This document shows positions 16,779-24,380 of a stretch of DNA of 64,000 nucleotides, in pieces. Under the pieces are notes generated by a model that did not search any database, was not told where the DNA came from, and saw only the letters and a list, made by a program, of their open reading frames with translations. The stretch's first letter is position 1. Every line of letters starts with the position of its first letter. The translations under genes and the position numbers were made by a program. Location of the stretch: the NCBI GenBank assembly GCA_035533275.1, contig DATLUD010000010.1, positions 35,266-99,265 of the forward strand. The letters are read 5' to 3'. The DNA is from SCRA01 sp035533275 (GTDB lineage Bacteria; Vulcanimicrobiota; Vulcanimicrobiia; Vulcanimicrobiales; SCRA01).

Positions 16779-17555
16779 GTGCGTAGAGCATCTGTCAAGA
16801 CGGAGGGTGGAGCGATTCAGGGCGTTGAGCGCACGTCGCGCATCCTACTCGCCTTCGCCGAGGGCGAGCCGTTGCTTGGGGTCAGCGAGATGGCGCGAAA
16901 GTTGGCGCTGCCCAAGAGCGTGGTCCATCGCGCGCTCGACGCTCTCGTGGAGACGGGTCTGGTTGCGCGCGACCACGAGACGGCTCGGTACCGCTTGGGG
17001 CCGCGCGCGCTCGAGTTGGGTCTGGCCGCCGTGGGCGCCCCCGACGTACGCACGCTCGCGCTCCCCATCATGCAGGAGCTGGTGCGCGAGAGCGGCGAGA
17101 CGGCGACGCTGAGCCTTCTCGTCGGGACCGAGCGCATCTACGCAGCGCAGGTGGAGAGTCCCCAAGAGGTGCGCATGACAGTCGAGGTCGGGCGCCGCTA
17201 CCCCGTCTACGCCGGCGCCTCCGGGCGCGCGATCCTCGCGTACTTCTCGCAGGAGGAGGTTGCGCGCTACCTGGATCGCACGCCGTTGGACGCGCTCACG
17301 CCGTCCACGATCACCGATCGCAAGCGGCTCGAGCGCGACTTGGCCAAGGTGCGCGATCACGGCTACGCGGCCAGCTCCGGCGAGCGCGATCCGTGGGCCG
17401 CGGCGGTGGCCGCGCCGATCCTGCCCGGCGGGCGGCGGGTGATCGGATCGATGAGTATCTGCGGCCCGCGCACGCGGCTCACGCCCGAGCGGGTGGCCGG
17501 TTTCGGCGAGTTGGTGCGGCGCGGTGCCGACGAGCTCGCCAGTCAGCTTTGGTGA
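16779..17555 (+). CDS. IclR-family transcriptional regulator
   Basis: A 258-residue regulator. Residues about 12-70 form the winged helix (GVERTSRILLAFAEGEPLLG, then SEMARKLALPKSVVHRALDAL) and residues about 85-255 the IclR effector domain (GETATLSLLVGTERIYAAQVE, VYAGASGRAILAYF, GYAASSGERDPWAAAVAAPI). IclR proteins bind carboxylic-acid effectors, in keeping with the genes on both sides. GTG 16779 is the only in-frame start before the HTH and lies just after a strong -10 box. It is the first gene of a co-directional series to 23289. Self-regulation and control of livJHMGF are likely because the promoters overlap. Confidence 0.92.
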   Translation: MRRASVKTEGGAIQGVERTSRILLAFAEGEPLLGVSEMARKLALPKSVVHRALDALVETGLVARDHETARYRLGPRALELGLAAVGAPDVRTLALPIMQELVRESGETATLSLLVGTERIYAAQVESPQEVRMTVEVGRRYPVYAGASGRAILAYFSQEEVARYLDRTPLDALTPSTITDRKRLERDLAKVRDHGYAASSGERDPWAAAVAAPILPGGRRVIGSMSICGPRTRLTPERVAGFGELVRRGADELASQLW

Positions 17556-17565
17556 GGAGGATTCG

Positions 17566-19035
17566 GTGGCACGATACGATAGCGTGATTCTCGGCGGGCG
17601 CGTGGTGCTGCCCGGTTACGGCGTGGTTCCGTGCGGCATCGGCGTCGCGGACGGACGGATCGCCGCTCTAGCGGACGACCTGCGTGCGGTGGATGGTGAC
17701 GAGGCAATCGACGCCGGCGGCATGGTGGTCTTTCCCGGCGGCGTCGACGCGCACTTCCATCTGGGCATCTACCGCGACCTCGCGGCCGACGCGCAAAGCG
17801 AGACGGAGTCCTCGCTCGTGGGGGGCGCGACCACGGTGCTCAGCTACTTCCGCACGGGTCAGCACTACCTCAACCGCACCGGGCCGTATCGCGAGATCTT
17901 CCCTGCCGTCCTGGAGACCGTGCGCGGCCGCGTCCACACCGACGTCGGCTTCCACATCGCGCCGATGACGCGGGCGCAGCTCGGCGAGATCGACTGGCTC
18001 GCGGGTGAGGCCGGGGTGGCGAGCTTCAAGTACTACTTCTTCTACAAAGGCCTCAACCTCGCCGCCGACTCCGCCGACGCCAAGTCGTATACGATGAGCG
18101 ACTCCTACGACTTCGGTCACCTCTACGCGATGATGGAGCAGGTGGCGGCCGCCGACGCCGCCTACGGAGCGCAAGGACGCGTCTCGTTGAGCCTGCACTG
18201 TGAGAACGCCGAACTGATTCAGCTGTTCATCGAGCGCGTGAAGAAAGCCGGGCTGCCACCGCTGGAGGCGTACAGCAAGGCGCGCCCGCCGATGACGGAG
18301 CGTCTCTCGATCCACGAGGCCGGCGTCTTGGCCAATGCGGCCCGCGTGCGCGTGAACCTGCTGCACCTCTCGAGCGAGGAGGCGATGATCGCCGCGGGTC
18401 AAATGCGCGGCCTCTATCCCGAGCTCGACGTGCGCCTGGAGACGACGCTGCACCACCTCTGCCTCACCTACGGCATGCTCGAGGGCAAGGGGCTGGGCGG
18501 CAAGGTCAATCCGCCGATCCGCGAGCCGCGCGACGTGGAGGCGCTCTGGGAGGGCGTGAAGTCCGGGGCCATCTCCTGGGTGGCCAGCGACCACGCGTGC
18601 TGCATGGAGGCGATGAAGGGTGACGAGCTGTGGCCCGCGCTTCCCGGCTTCGGAGGAACCGCGCTCCTCTATCCCGTGCTGATCTCCGAGGGCTATCACA
18701 GGCGCGGCCTCTCGCTGGAGCGCGTCGCCGAGCTGGCGTCGGCGGCTCCCGCGCGCGCCTTCGCGTGCTATCCACGCAAGGGCGCCATCACCGTCGGCGG
18801 CGATGCCGACTTCGCGATCGTCGACCTCGAGCGCGAAGAGGTGGTGACCCCGCAACTGCTCCACTCGGCGCAGGATCACACGCCGTTCCAAGGCGTGCGC
18901 CTGAAGGGTTGGCCCGTGCAGACGATTCTGCGCGGCCGCACCGTCTATCGCAACGGCGAGATCGTCTCCCCGCCGTCGGGAACCTTCCTGCCGCGCCCGC
19001 AGGGCATGCCGCATGCGGCGCACGCGGCCCGGTAG
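17566..19035 (+). CDS. Dihydropyrimidinase/hydantoinase-type cyclic amidohydrolase
   Basis: Amidohydrolase-superfamily enzyme, 489 residues, that hydrolyses cyclic amides or imides. The binuclear metal site is visible: His63 and His65 in VDAHFHLG, the carboxylated lysine Lys155 in SFKYYFFYKG, then SLHCENAE, LLHLSS and the aspartate in VASDHACC. The C-terminal GDADFAIVDLE and QDHTPFQGVRLKGWP are typical of hydantoinases. GTG 17566 is preceded by GAGGAGG, which overlaps the iclR stop. The unusual FYKGLNLAADSADA insert after the lysine, and Cys-Cys after DHA, suggest a substrate other than dihydrouracil. No N-carbamoyl hydrolase accompanies it. Confidence 0.85.
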   Translation: MARYDSVILGGRVVLPGYGVVPCGIGVADGRIAALADDLRAVDGDEAIDAGGMVVFPGGVDAHFHLGIYRDLAADAQSETESSLVGGATTVLSYFRTGQHYLNRTGPYREIFPAVLETVRGRVHTDVGFHIAPMTRAQLGEIDWLAGEAGVASFKYYFFYKGLNLAADSADAKSYTMSDSYDFGHLYAMMEQVAAADAAYGAQGRVSLSLHCENAELIQLFIERVKKAGLPPLEAYSKARPPMTERLSIHEAGVLANAARVRVNLLHLSSEEAMIAAGQMRGLYPELDVRLETTLHHLCLTYGMLEGKGLGGKVNPPIREPRDVEALWEGVKSGAISWVASDHACCMEAMKGDELWPALPGFGGTALLYPVLISEGYHRRGLSLERVAELASAAPARAFACYPRKGAITVGGDADFAIVDLEREEVVTPQLLHSAQDHTPFQGVRLKGWPVQTILRGRTVYRNGEIVSPPSGTFLPRPQGMPHAAHAAR

Positions 19036-19047
19036 GCGAGGCGCGTC

Positions 19048-20241
19048 ATGGCCGATGCCCCACTGACCGGCATTCGGGTCCTCGACCTCGCCACGATCCT
19101 GGCGGGGCCGCTTGCGGCGACGTTCCTCGGCGACTTCGGCGCCGACGTGATCAAGGTGGAGCACCCGCGCGGCGACTCGATCCGCTCGCACGGCGCGAGC
19201 AAAGAGGGCCAAGGTCTTCTCTGGAAGGTGGTGGGGCGCAACAAGCGCGCCGTCACGCTCGACCTCTCGAAGCCCGAGGGAGCCGAGCTGTTGCTGCGCC
19301 TGGTCGAGGGCGCCGACGTGCTGATCGAGAACTTCCGCCCCGGCGTCATGGAGCGCTGGAACCTGGGCTGGGAGCAGCTGCGCGCGCGCAATCCGCGCCT
19401 GGTGATGCTGCGGGCTACCGGCTTCGGGCAGTTCGGTCCCTACGCCAAGCGCCCGGGCTTCGGAACGCTGGCCGAGGCGATGAGCGGCTTCGCCGCCATC
19501 ACCGGAGAGGCCGGCGGTCCGCCGACGCTGCCCCCGTTCGGCCTCGCCGACGGCATCGCGGGCATGGCCGGAGCCATGGCGATCATGTTCGCGCTCTACC
19601 ACCGCGACGCGCGCGGGGGCGAGGGGCAGATGATCGATCTGGCGATCATCGAGCCGATCCTCACGATCCTCGGCGCGCAGCCGACGGTCTTCGACCAACT
19701 CGGCATCGTCTCCAAGCGCACGGGGAACCGCTCGACCAACAACGCCCCGCGCAACACCTACCGCACGCGCGACGACCGCTGGGTGGCGATCTCCACCAGC
19801 GCCAACACCATCGCCGAGCGCGTGATGCGCCTGGTGGGCCACCCCGAGGTGATCGATCAGCCGTGGTTCTCCAGCGGCAGCGGGCGCGTGCAGCACGTCG
19901 ATGAGCTCGACGCGATGGTGGGAGGATGGATCGCCGAACGCGACGCCGGCGAGGTCATCCGGGCCTTCGAGGAGGCCGGCGCCGCCGTTGCCCCGATCTA
20001 CGACGTGGCGCAGGTGATGGAGGATCCGCAGTACCGCGCGCTCTCCTCCATCGTCACGCTCGACGACGAGGACTTGGGTCCGCTGCGTATGCAGAACGTG
20101 CTGGTGCGCATGCTGGGGACGCCGGGGCGCGTGCGCTTCGCGGGACGGCGCCTGGGTCAGGACAACGAGGACGTCTATTGCGGCGAGCTGGGTCTCTCGC
20201 GCGCGGAGCTGACGGCGCTGCACGAGCGAGGGATCCTGTGA
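19048..20241 (+). CDS. Family III (CaiB/BaiF) CoA-transferase
   Basis: Formyl-CoA-transferase-superfamily enzyme, 397 residues, moving CoA between carboxylic acids. Motifs are RVLDLATILAGPLAATFLGDFGADVIKVEHP at the start, NKRAVTLDLSKPEG, ENFRPGVMERW, and the catalytic Asp168 in PPFGLADGIAGM. It sits directly before a CitE-like lyase with a four-base overlap, the pairing seen in itaconate/citramalate and malate CoA-ester pathways, so it probably activates a hydroxy-diacid for retro-Claisen cleavage. The specific acid is not evident from sequence. Confidence 0.9.
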   Translation: MADAPLTGIRVLDLATILAGPLAATFLGDFGADVIKVEHPRGDSIRSHGASKEGQGLLWKVVGRNKRAVTLDLSKPEGAELLLRLVEGADVLIENFRPGVMERWNLGWEQLRARNPRLVMLRATGFGQFGPYAKRPGFGTLAEAMSGFAAITGEAGGPPTLPPFGLADGIAGMAGAMAIMFALYHRDARGGEGQMIDLAIIEPILTILGAQPTVFDQLGIVSKRTGNRSTNNAPRNTYRTRDDRWVAISTSANTIAERVMRLVGHPEVIDQPWFSSGSGRVQHVDELDAMVGGWIAERDAGEVIRAFEEAGAAVAPIYDVAQVMEDPQYRALSSIVTLDDEDLGPLRMQNVLVRMLGTPGRVRFAGRRLGQDNEDVYCGELGLSRAELTALHERGIL

Positions 20242-21065
20242 CGGGCATCGCCACGTCCTCGCCGCGCAGCTACCTGTTCGCGCCGGGACACGACCCCAAG
20301 CTGCTCGAGCGCGTCTACACCGCCGGCGCCGACGCCGTGCTCCTGGACCTCGAAGACGCCGTGCCCGCGAGCGAGAAGGACCGTGCGCGCGTAATGGTCG
20401 TGGAGGCGCTGCGGCGGGAGCGCGCTTGGGTGCGCGTGAACGCGCCGGGCACCGAGCGCTGCGCCGCCGACGTGGAGGCGGTGGCGGGGCTGGCGTTGGG
20501 CATACGCATTCCGAAGGTCGAGTCGGCGGAGGAGGTCGCGTGGGTGGCCGCGCGCGCGCCGGGTCTGCCGCTGGGCTGCACCATCGAGTCGGCGCGCGGC
20601 GTATCGGCGGCGCGCGAGATCGCCGCGGCACCGCAGACGGCGCACCTGATCTACGGGAACGCCGACTTCTGCGCCGACCTCCGCATCGACGGCGGCGAGA
20701 TTCCGACGTTGTACGCACGTTCGCACGTGGTGCTGGCCTCGCGCGCAGCCGGCATCGCCCCGCCGTGCGACGGCGCGTACACGCGCATCGCCGACGTGGA
20801 GGGTCTGCGCCGCGAGGCGGCCTTCGCGCGCAGCCTGGGCTTCTTCGGCAAGTCGGCGATCCACCCGCGCCAGATCGCCGCGATCCACGATGTCTTTCGG
20901 CCGAGCGCCGCGCACGTGGCGTGGGCACGGCGGACGCTTGAGGCCTTCGAGGCCGCGGGCGGCGCGGCCACGCGCACGGCCGAGGGCGAGATGGTGGACG
21001 TGCCGGTGGCGGAGCGCGCGCGTCAGATCCTGCGCCTGGCCGAGCGGGAGGAACGAGGAACATGA
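20238..21065 (+). CDS. CitE-like (malyl-/citramalyl-CoA lyase-type) C-C lyase
   Basis: HpcH/HpaI-superfamily protein of the CitE branch, 275 residues. RSYLFAPGHDPKLLERVYTAGADAVLLDLEDAVP is the family's N-terminal signature; WVRVNAP, GIRIPKVESAEEV, IESARGV, LIYGNADFCADL (metal-binding Asp region) and FFGKSAIHPRQI follow. Members cleave beta-hydroxyacyl-CoA esters to acetyl-CoA and a 2-oxo acid. GTG 20238 overlaps the CoA-transferase stop (GTGA), and its stop overlaps the next start (ATGA). The product pair acetyl-CoA plus oxoacid would feed central metabolism; the precise substrate is inferred only as a hydroxy-diacyl-CoA. Confidence 0.87.
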   Translation: MTGIATSSPRSYLFAPGHDPKLLERVYTAGADAVLLDLEDAVPASEKDRARVMVVEALRRERAWVRVNAPGTERCAADVEAVAGLALGIRIPKVESAEEVAWVAARAPGLPLGCTIESARGVSAAREIAAAPQTAHLIYGNADFCADLRIDGGEIPTLYARSHVVLASRAAGIAPPCDGAYTRIADVEGLRREAAFARSLGFFGKSAIHPRQIAAIHDVFRPSAAHVAWARRTLEAFEAAGGAATRTAEGEMVDVPVAERARQILRLAEREERGT

Positions 21066-21892
21066 GCACGATCGATACCGCGAAGACCGCGAGCCTGATC
21101 GCCGCCGCGAGCGCGGCGCGCATCTACGACCTGGGACATGGGCTCGAGGCGAGCACGCCCGTGAGCCCCAATCATCCCCCCTTCCGTATGGCGCTCATGC
21201 GCCGCCACGGGGACCGCATGCGCGAGGACGGCGGCAGCGGGGCCAACGAGATGCTCTCGCTCGGCTGTCACACCGGGACGCACATCGACGCGCTCTGTCA
21301 CGTCTCGCACGAGGGGCACCTCTACGGCGGCGTCGACGCGGCGGAGGCCTCCCACGGTGGGCGCTTCAACGTCTACGGCGCCGAGACGATCGCGCCGTTC
21401 GTCTGTCGCGGCGTGCTGTTGGACGTGCCCCGGGCGCTGGGCATGGAGACGCTGGAGGCGGCACACGCCACGACGGCGGAGGAACTGGAGGCCACGGCGC
21501 GCGCGCAGGGCGTGGAGGTGCGCGCCGGCGACGCGGTGCTGATCCGCAGCGGCTGGCCCGCGCGCCACTGGAACGACGCGGAAGCGTTCATCGGCTGGAA
21601 GAGCGGCGTTCCGGGGCCCGACGCCTCGGCGGGGCGGTGGCTGGCGGAGCGTGAGATCCGCGTGGCTGGCGCCGACACCATCGCCTTCGAGTGGCTCGCC
21701 CCCGGCGCGGGACATAGCCGGCTCCCCGCGCACATCACGCTGATCGTCGAGCACGGCATCCACATCCTGGAGGTGCTCGACTTGGAGCAGCTCGCGCGCG
21801 ACCGCGTCTACGAGTTCCTCTTCGTCTGTTCGCCGCTGAAGCTGGTGGGCGCCACCGGCTCGCCGGTTCGGCCGCTGGCGGTGGTGGCGTGA
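21062..21892 (+). CDS. Metal-dependent cyclase family hydrolase (kynurenine formamidase-like)
   Basis: A 276-residue member of the 'cyclase' family, which includes bacterial kynurenine formamidase and isatin/lactone hydrolases. The metal motif HTGTHIDALCHVSHEG near residue 71 and the AGDAVLIRSGW block near 158 are diagnostic; HITLIVEHGIHILEVLDLEQL follows near 230. It starts with ATGA overlap on the CitE-like gene and ends in GTGA overlap with the PrpD gene, so it is part of one translationally coupled series. It probably opens a lactone, lactam or formamide ring before CoA activation. Confidence 0.85.
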   Translation: MSTIDTAKTASLIAAASAARIYDLGHGLEASTPVSPNHPPFRMALMRRHGDRMREDGGSGANEMLSLGCHTGTHIDALCHVSHEGHLYGGVDAAEASHGGRFNVYGAETIAPFVCRGVLLDVPRALGMETLEAAHATTAEELEATARAQGVEVRAGDAVLIRSGWPARHWNDAEAFIGWKSGVPGPDASAGRWLAEREIRVAGADTIAFEWLAPGAGHSRLPAHITLIVEHGIHILEVLDLEQLARDRVYEFLFVCSPLKLVGATGSPVRPLAVVA

Positions 21893-23289
21893 CGCTCGCG
21901 CAGGAGTTGGCCGCCTGGGCCGCGGCGCTGCGCTTCGAGGCGCTCCCGCGCGAGGCGGTGACCAGCGCCGCCGACCGCATCGTCGACACGCTGGGGATCG
22001 CCTTCGCCGCGCGCGAGACGGACGCCGCGCGCGCCGTCGGGGCAGTCGTGCGCTCGTGGGGAGGCCGCGGCGAGGCGACGCTGATCGGCGAGGGCCGGGT
22101 TTCGCTGCCGGCGGCCGCCGCGGCGTTCTACAACGGTACCTGCGCCCACGCCCTCGACTTCGACGACACGCACCTGCCTTCCGTGGCGCACCCGAGCGCC
22201 TCGCTGGTGCCGGCCGTGCTTGCGCAGGGCGAGGCCTGCGGCGCCGACGGGCGGGCCCTGCTGACGGCGCTGGTGGCGGGCTATGAGATCTACGCGCGAC
22301 TGGCCATGGCGCAGTACGACCCCGAGCTGCGCAACTCGGTCTTCTTCGAGCACGGCCTCCATGCGACGTCGATCATCGGGACGGTGGCCGGTGCCGCAGC
22401 CTGCGCTCAGTTGCGGGGTCTGGGCGCAGAGGGCATCATGCACGCGTTGGCGATCGCCTGCAGCATGGGGGCGGGGATCGTGGAGGCCAACCGCGCCGGC
22501 GGCTCCGTCAAGCGGATGCACTGCGGCTGGGCGGCGCACGGAGCGATCACCGCGGCGGATCTGGCGGCCAACGGGCTCACCGGTCCGCCGAGCGTGCTGG
22601 AGGGGCGGTTCGGCTTCTTCGAAGCGTACTGCCGCGACCGCTGGCGCGCCGACGCGGTGCTCGACGGGCTCGGCACGCGTTGGGAGACGCCGCGCATCTT
22701 CTTCAAGCTCTATCCGTGCAACCACTTCACGCACGCGATCGTCGACGCGGCGCTGGCGCTGCGCGCGCAGGGCGTGGAGGCCGACGATATCGAGCACGTG
22801 CGCATCGGCACGGCCACGGCCACCCATCGCACCATCGGCGATCCGATCGAGCAGAAGCGTCATCCGCAGTCCCCGTATCACGCGGCCTTCAGCGGCCCCT
22901 TCGTCTTCGCGACGGCGATGGCCGGCGGCGGTGGTCTCGGGGTAGGCTTCGACGACTTCACCGAGGCCGCGCTCGCCGATCCCCGGCGCATGCGCCTGGC
23001 TGAGCATACCGACGTGGTGGTCGACGCGGCCTGCGACGCGGTCTTTCCGGAGCAGTTCCCCGCCATCGTCACCGTGCGGTTGCGCGACGGCCGCGAGATC
23101 ACCGAGCGGGTGCTGGCCAATCGAGGCGGCGGCGACCGCCCGCTCACGCGCGAGGAGCTGTCGCGCAAGACGGAGATGACCGCCGGCGCCCCGCGCGCTC
23201 GGCGCCTGCTGGAGGCCGCCGCCACGCTCCGGGACGCCGGAGGTCCGGCGCCGCTCTTCGCCGCGCTTGCGGCGCCGCCGTTTGGTTAG
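21889..23289 (+). CDS. MmgE/PrpD-family protein
   Basis: A 466-residue MmgE/PrpD protein. The family includes 2-methylcitrate dehydratase, cis-aconitate decarboxylase and immune-responsive gene 1. The all-alpha N-terminal domain carries NGTCAHALDFDDTHLPSVAHPSAS near residue 83 and the family's EANRAGGSVKRMHCGWAAHG block near 200; the C-terminal domain begins near IFFKLYPCNHFTHAIVDA. GTG 21889 overlaps the previous stop (GTGA). Next to a CoA-transferase and CitE-like lyase, a dehydratase/hydratase or decarboxylase acting on a C5-C6 di- or tricarboxylate is the most economical reading. Confidence 0.87.
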   Translation: MTLAQELAAWAAALRFEALPREAVTSAADRIVDTLGIAFAARETDAARAVGAVVRSWGGRGEATLIGEGRVSLPAAAAAFYNGTCAHALDFDDTHLPSVAHPSASLVPAVLAQGEACGADGRALLTALVAGYEIYARLAMAQYDPELRNSVFFEHGLHATSIIGTVAGAAACAQLRGLGAEGIMHALAIACSMGAGIVEANRAGGSVKRMHCGWAAHGAITAADLAANGLTGPPSVLEGRFGFFEAYCRDRWRADAVLDGLGTRWETPRIFFKLYPCNHFTHAIVDAALALRAQGVEADDIEHVRIGTATATHRTIGDPIEQKRHPQSPYHAAFSGPFVFATAMAGGGGLGVGFDDFTEAALADPRRMRLAEHTDVVVDAACDAVFPEQFPAIVTVRLRDGREITERVLANRGGGDRPLTREELSRKTEMTAGAPRARRLLEAAATLRDAGGPAPLFAALAAPPFG

Positions 23290-23291
23290 CC

Positions 23292-24374
23292 CTAGGAGAG
23301 GGCCGCGGCGGTGTGGCGCGCGACCATCAGGTTCTCATCCGTGGGCACCACGCGCACGGTAACGGCGCTCCCGGCCGCCGAGATCACGCCGTCGTTGCGC
23401 GCGTTGGCGTCTTCGTCGAGCCGTAGGCCGAGGTAACCGAGCGCCGCGCAGGCGCGCGCGCGGACCTGCGGTGCGCGCTCGCCGATGCCCGCGGTGAAGA
23501 CCAGCGTGTCGAGGCCGCCCAGCACGGCGACCATCGCCCCGAGGTGCTTCGTCAGCTGGTAGACGAAGAGGTCGACGGCTTCGCGGGCGCTGGTGTCGGT
23601 TGCCGAGGACTCCAGGAGCGTCTTCATGCTCGCGGATGATGCGGAGACGGCGAGCAGTCCGGAATGGTGGGTGAGCAACTCGGTCAGGTCATGGAGTGAC
23701 TGCCCGCCGGGACCCAGCAGATAGAGCAGGACGCCGGGGTCCAGGTCGCCGGGGCGCGTGCTCATCATCAGCCCGCCGAGCGGACTGAAGCCCATCGTGG
23801 TATCCTCCGGCACGCCGTGCCGCGCGGCGCAGAGACTCGCTCCGCTCCCCAGATGGGCAACGATGACGCGCCCTCGCGCCGCCTCGCCGAGCTTCCAGAG
23901 CACATACTCGTACGAGAGCCCGTGAAAGCCGTAGCGTTGCACCTCCGCTCCCAGCGCCCGAGGGAGCGGGAGACGCTTGGCCACGGCCGGCATCAGTCGA
24001 TGAAAGGCCGTGTCGAAGCAGAGCACTTGCGGCACCCCGGGAAAGCGCTGCCGCACGGCGTGGACGAGATCGATCTGCGAACGCAGGTGGAGCGGATCGA
24101 GAGGCACGAGGCGCTCGAGATCCTGCAGGACCTCGTCGCTAGCGTGCGTCGGCTCCACGTAGGCGGGGCCGCCGAAGACGATGCGGTGACCCACGGCCGC
24201 GGGAGGTGCCGCCGAGCACCCCTCGAACTCGCGCGCGATCGCGTCGAGCGCGCCGTCAGCGTCGTGGGGAGCCTCCCTCTGGCCTGCGATGAGCGGTGCG
24301 AAGGCGCCCTCCGCGACGTCGTACGCGGCGTACTTCAGGGACGACGAGCCGGCGTCGAGGCTGAGGATGCGCAC
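23292..24374 (-). CDS. ackA: Acetate kinase
   Basis: Interconverts acetyl phosphate + ADP and acetate + ATP. The 360-residue product is about 40 residues shorter than typical AckA but keeps the main signatures: LDAGSSSLKYAAYD at the N-terminus, VGHRIVFGG, CFDTAFHRLMP, RYGFHGLSYEYV, VAHLGSGASLCA, TTMGFSPLGGLMMSTRPGDLDPG and LVFTAGIGERAP. It lies six bases after the phosphoketolase gene on the same strand, so the pair converts xylulose-5-P/fructose-6-P through acetyl-P to acetate and ATP. Its stop lies two bases from the convergent PrpD-type stop. Confidence 0.94.
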   Translation of the reverse strand: MRILSLDAGSSSLKYAAYDVAEGAFAPLIAGQREAPHDADGALDAIAREFEGCSAAPPAAVGHRIVFGGPAYVEPTHASDEVLQDLERLVPLDPLHLRSQIDLVHAVRQRFPGVPQVLCFDTAFHRLMPAVAKRLPLPRALGAEVQRYGFHGLSYEYVLWKLGEAARGRVIVAHLGSGASLCAARHGVPEDTTMGFSPLGGLMMSTRPGDLDPGVLLYLLGPGGQSLHDLTELLTHHSGLLAVSASSASMKTLLESSATDTSAREAVDLFVYQLTKHLGAMVAVLGGLDTLVFTAGIGERAPQVRARACAALGYLGLRLDEDANARNDGVISAAGSAVTVRVVPTDENLMVARHTAAALS

Positions 24375-24380
24375 CGCGGG

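Noticed and set aside
17668..21123. Very long open frame on the minus strand (over 1,100 codons)
   Set aside because: It is antisense to four well-supported plus-strand genes with clear family motifs; long antisense frames are expected in GC-rich coding DNA, and its translation is low-complexity Arg/His-rich sequence.
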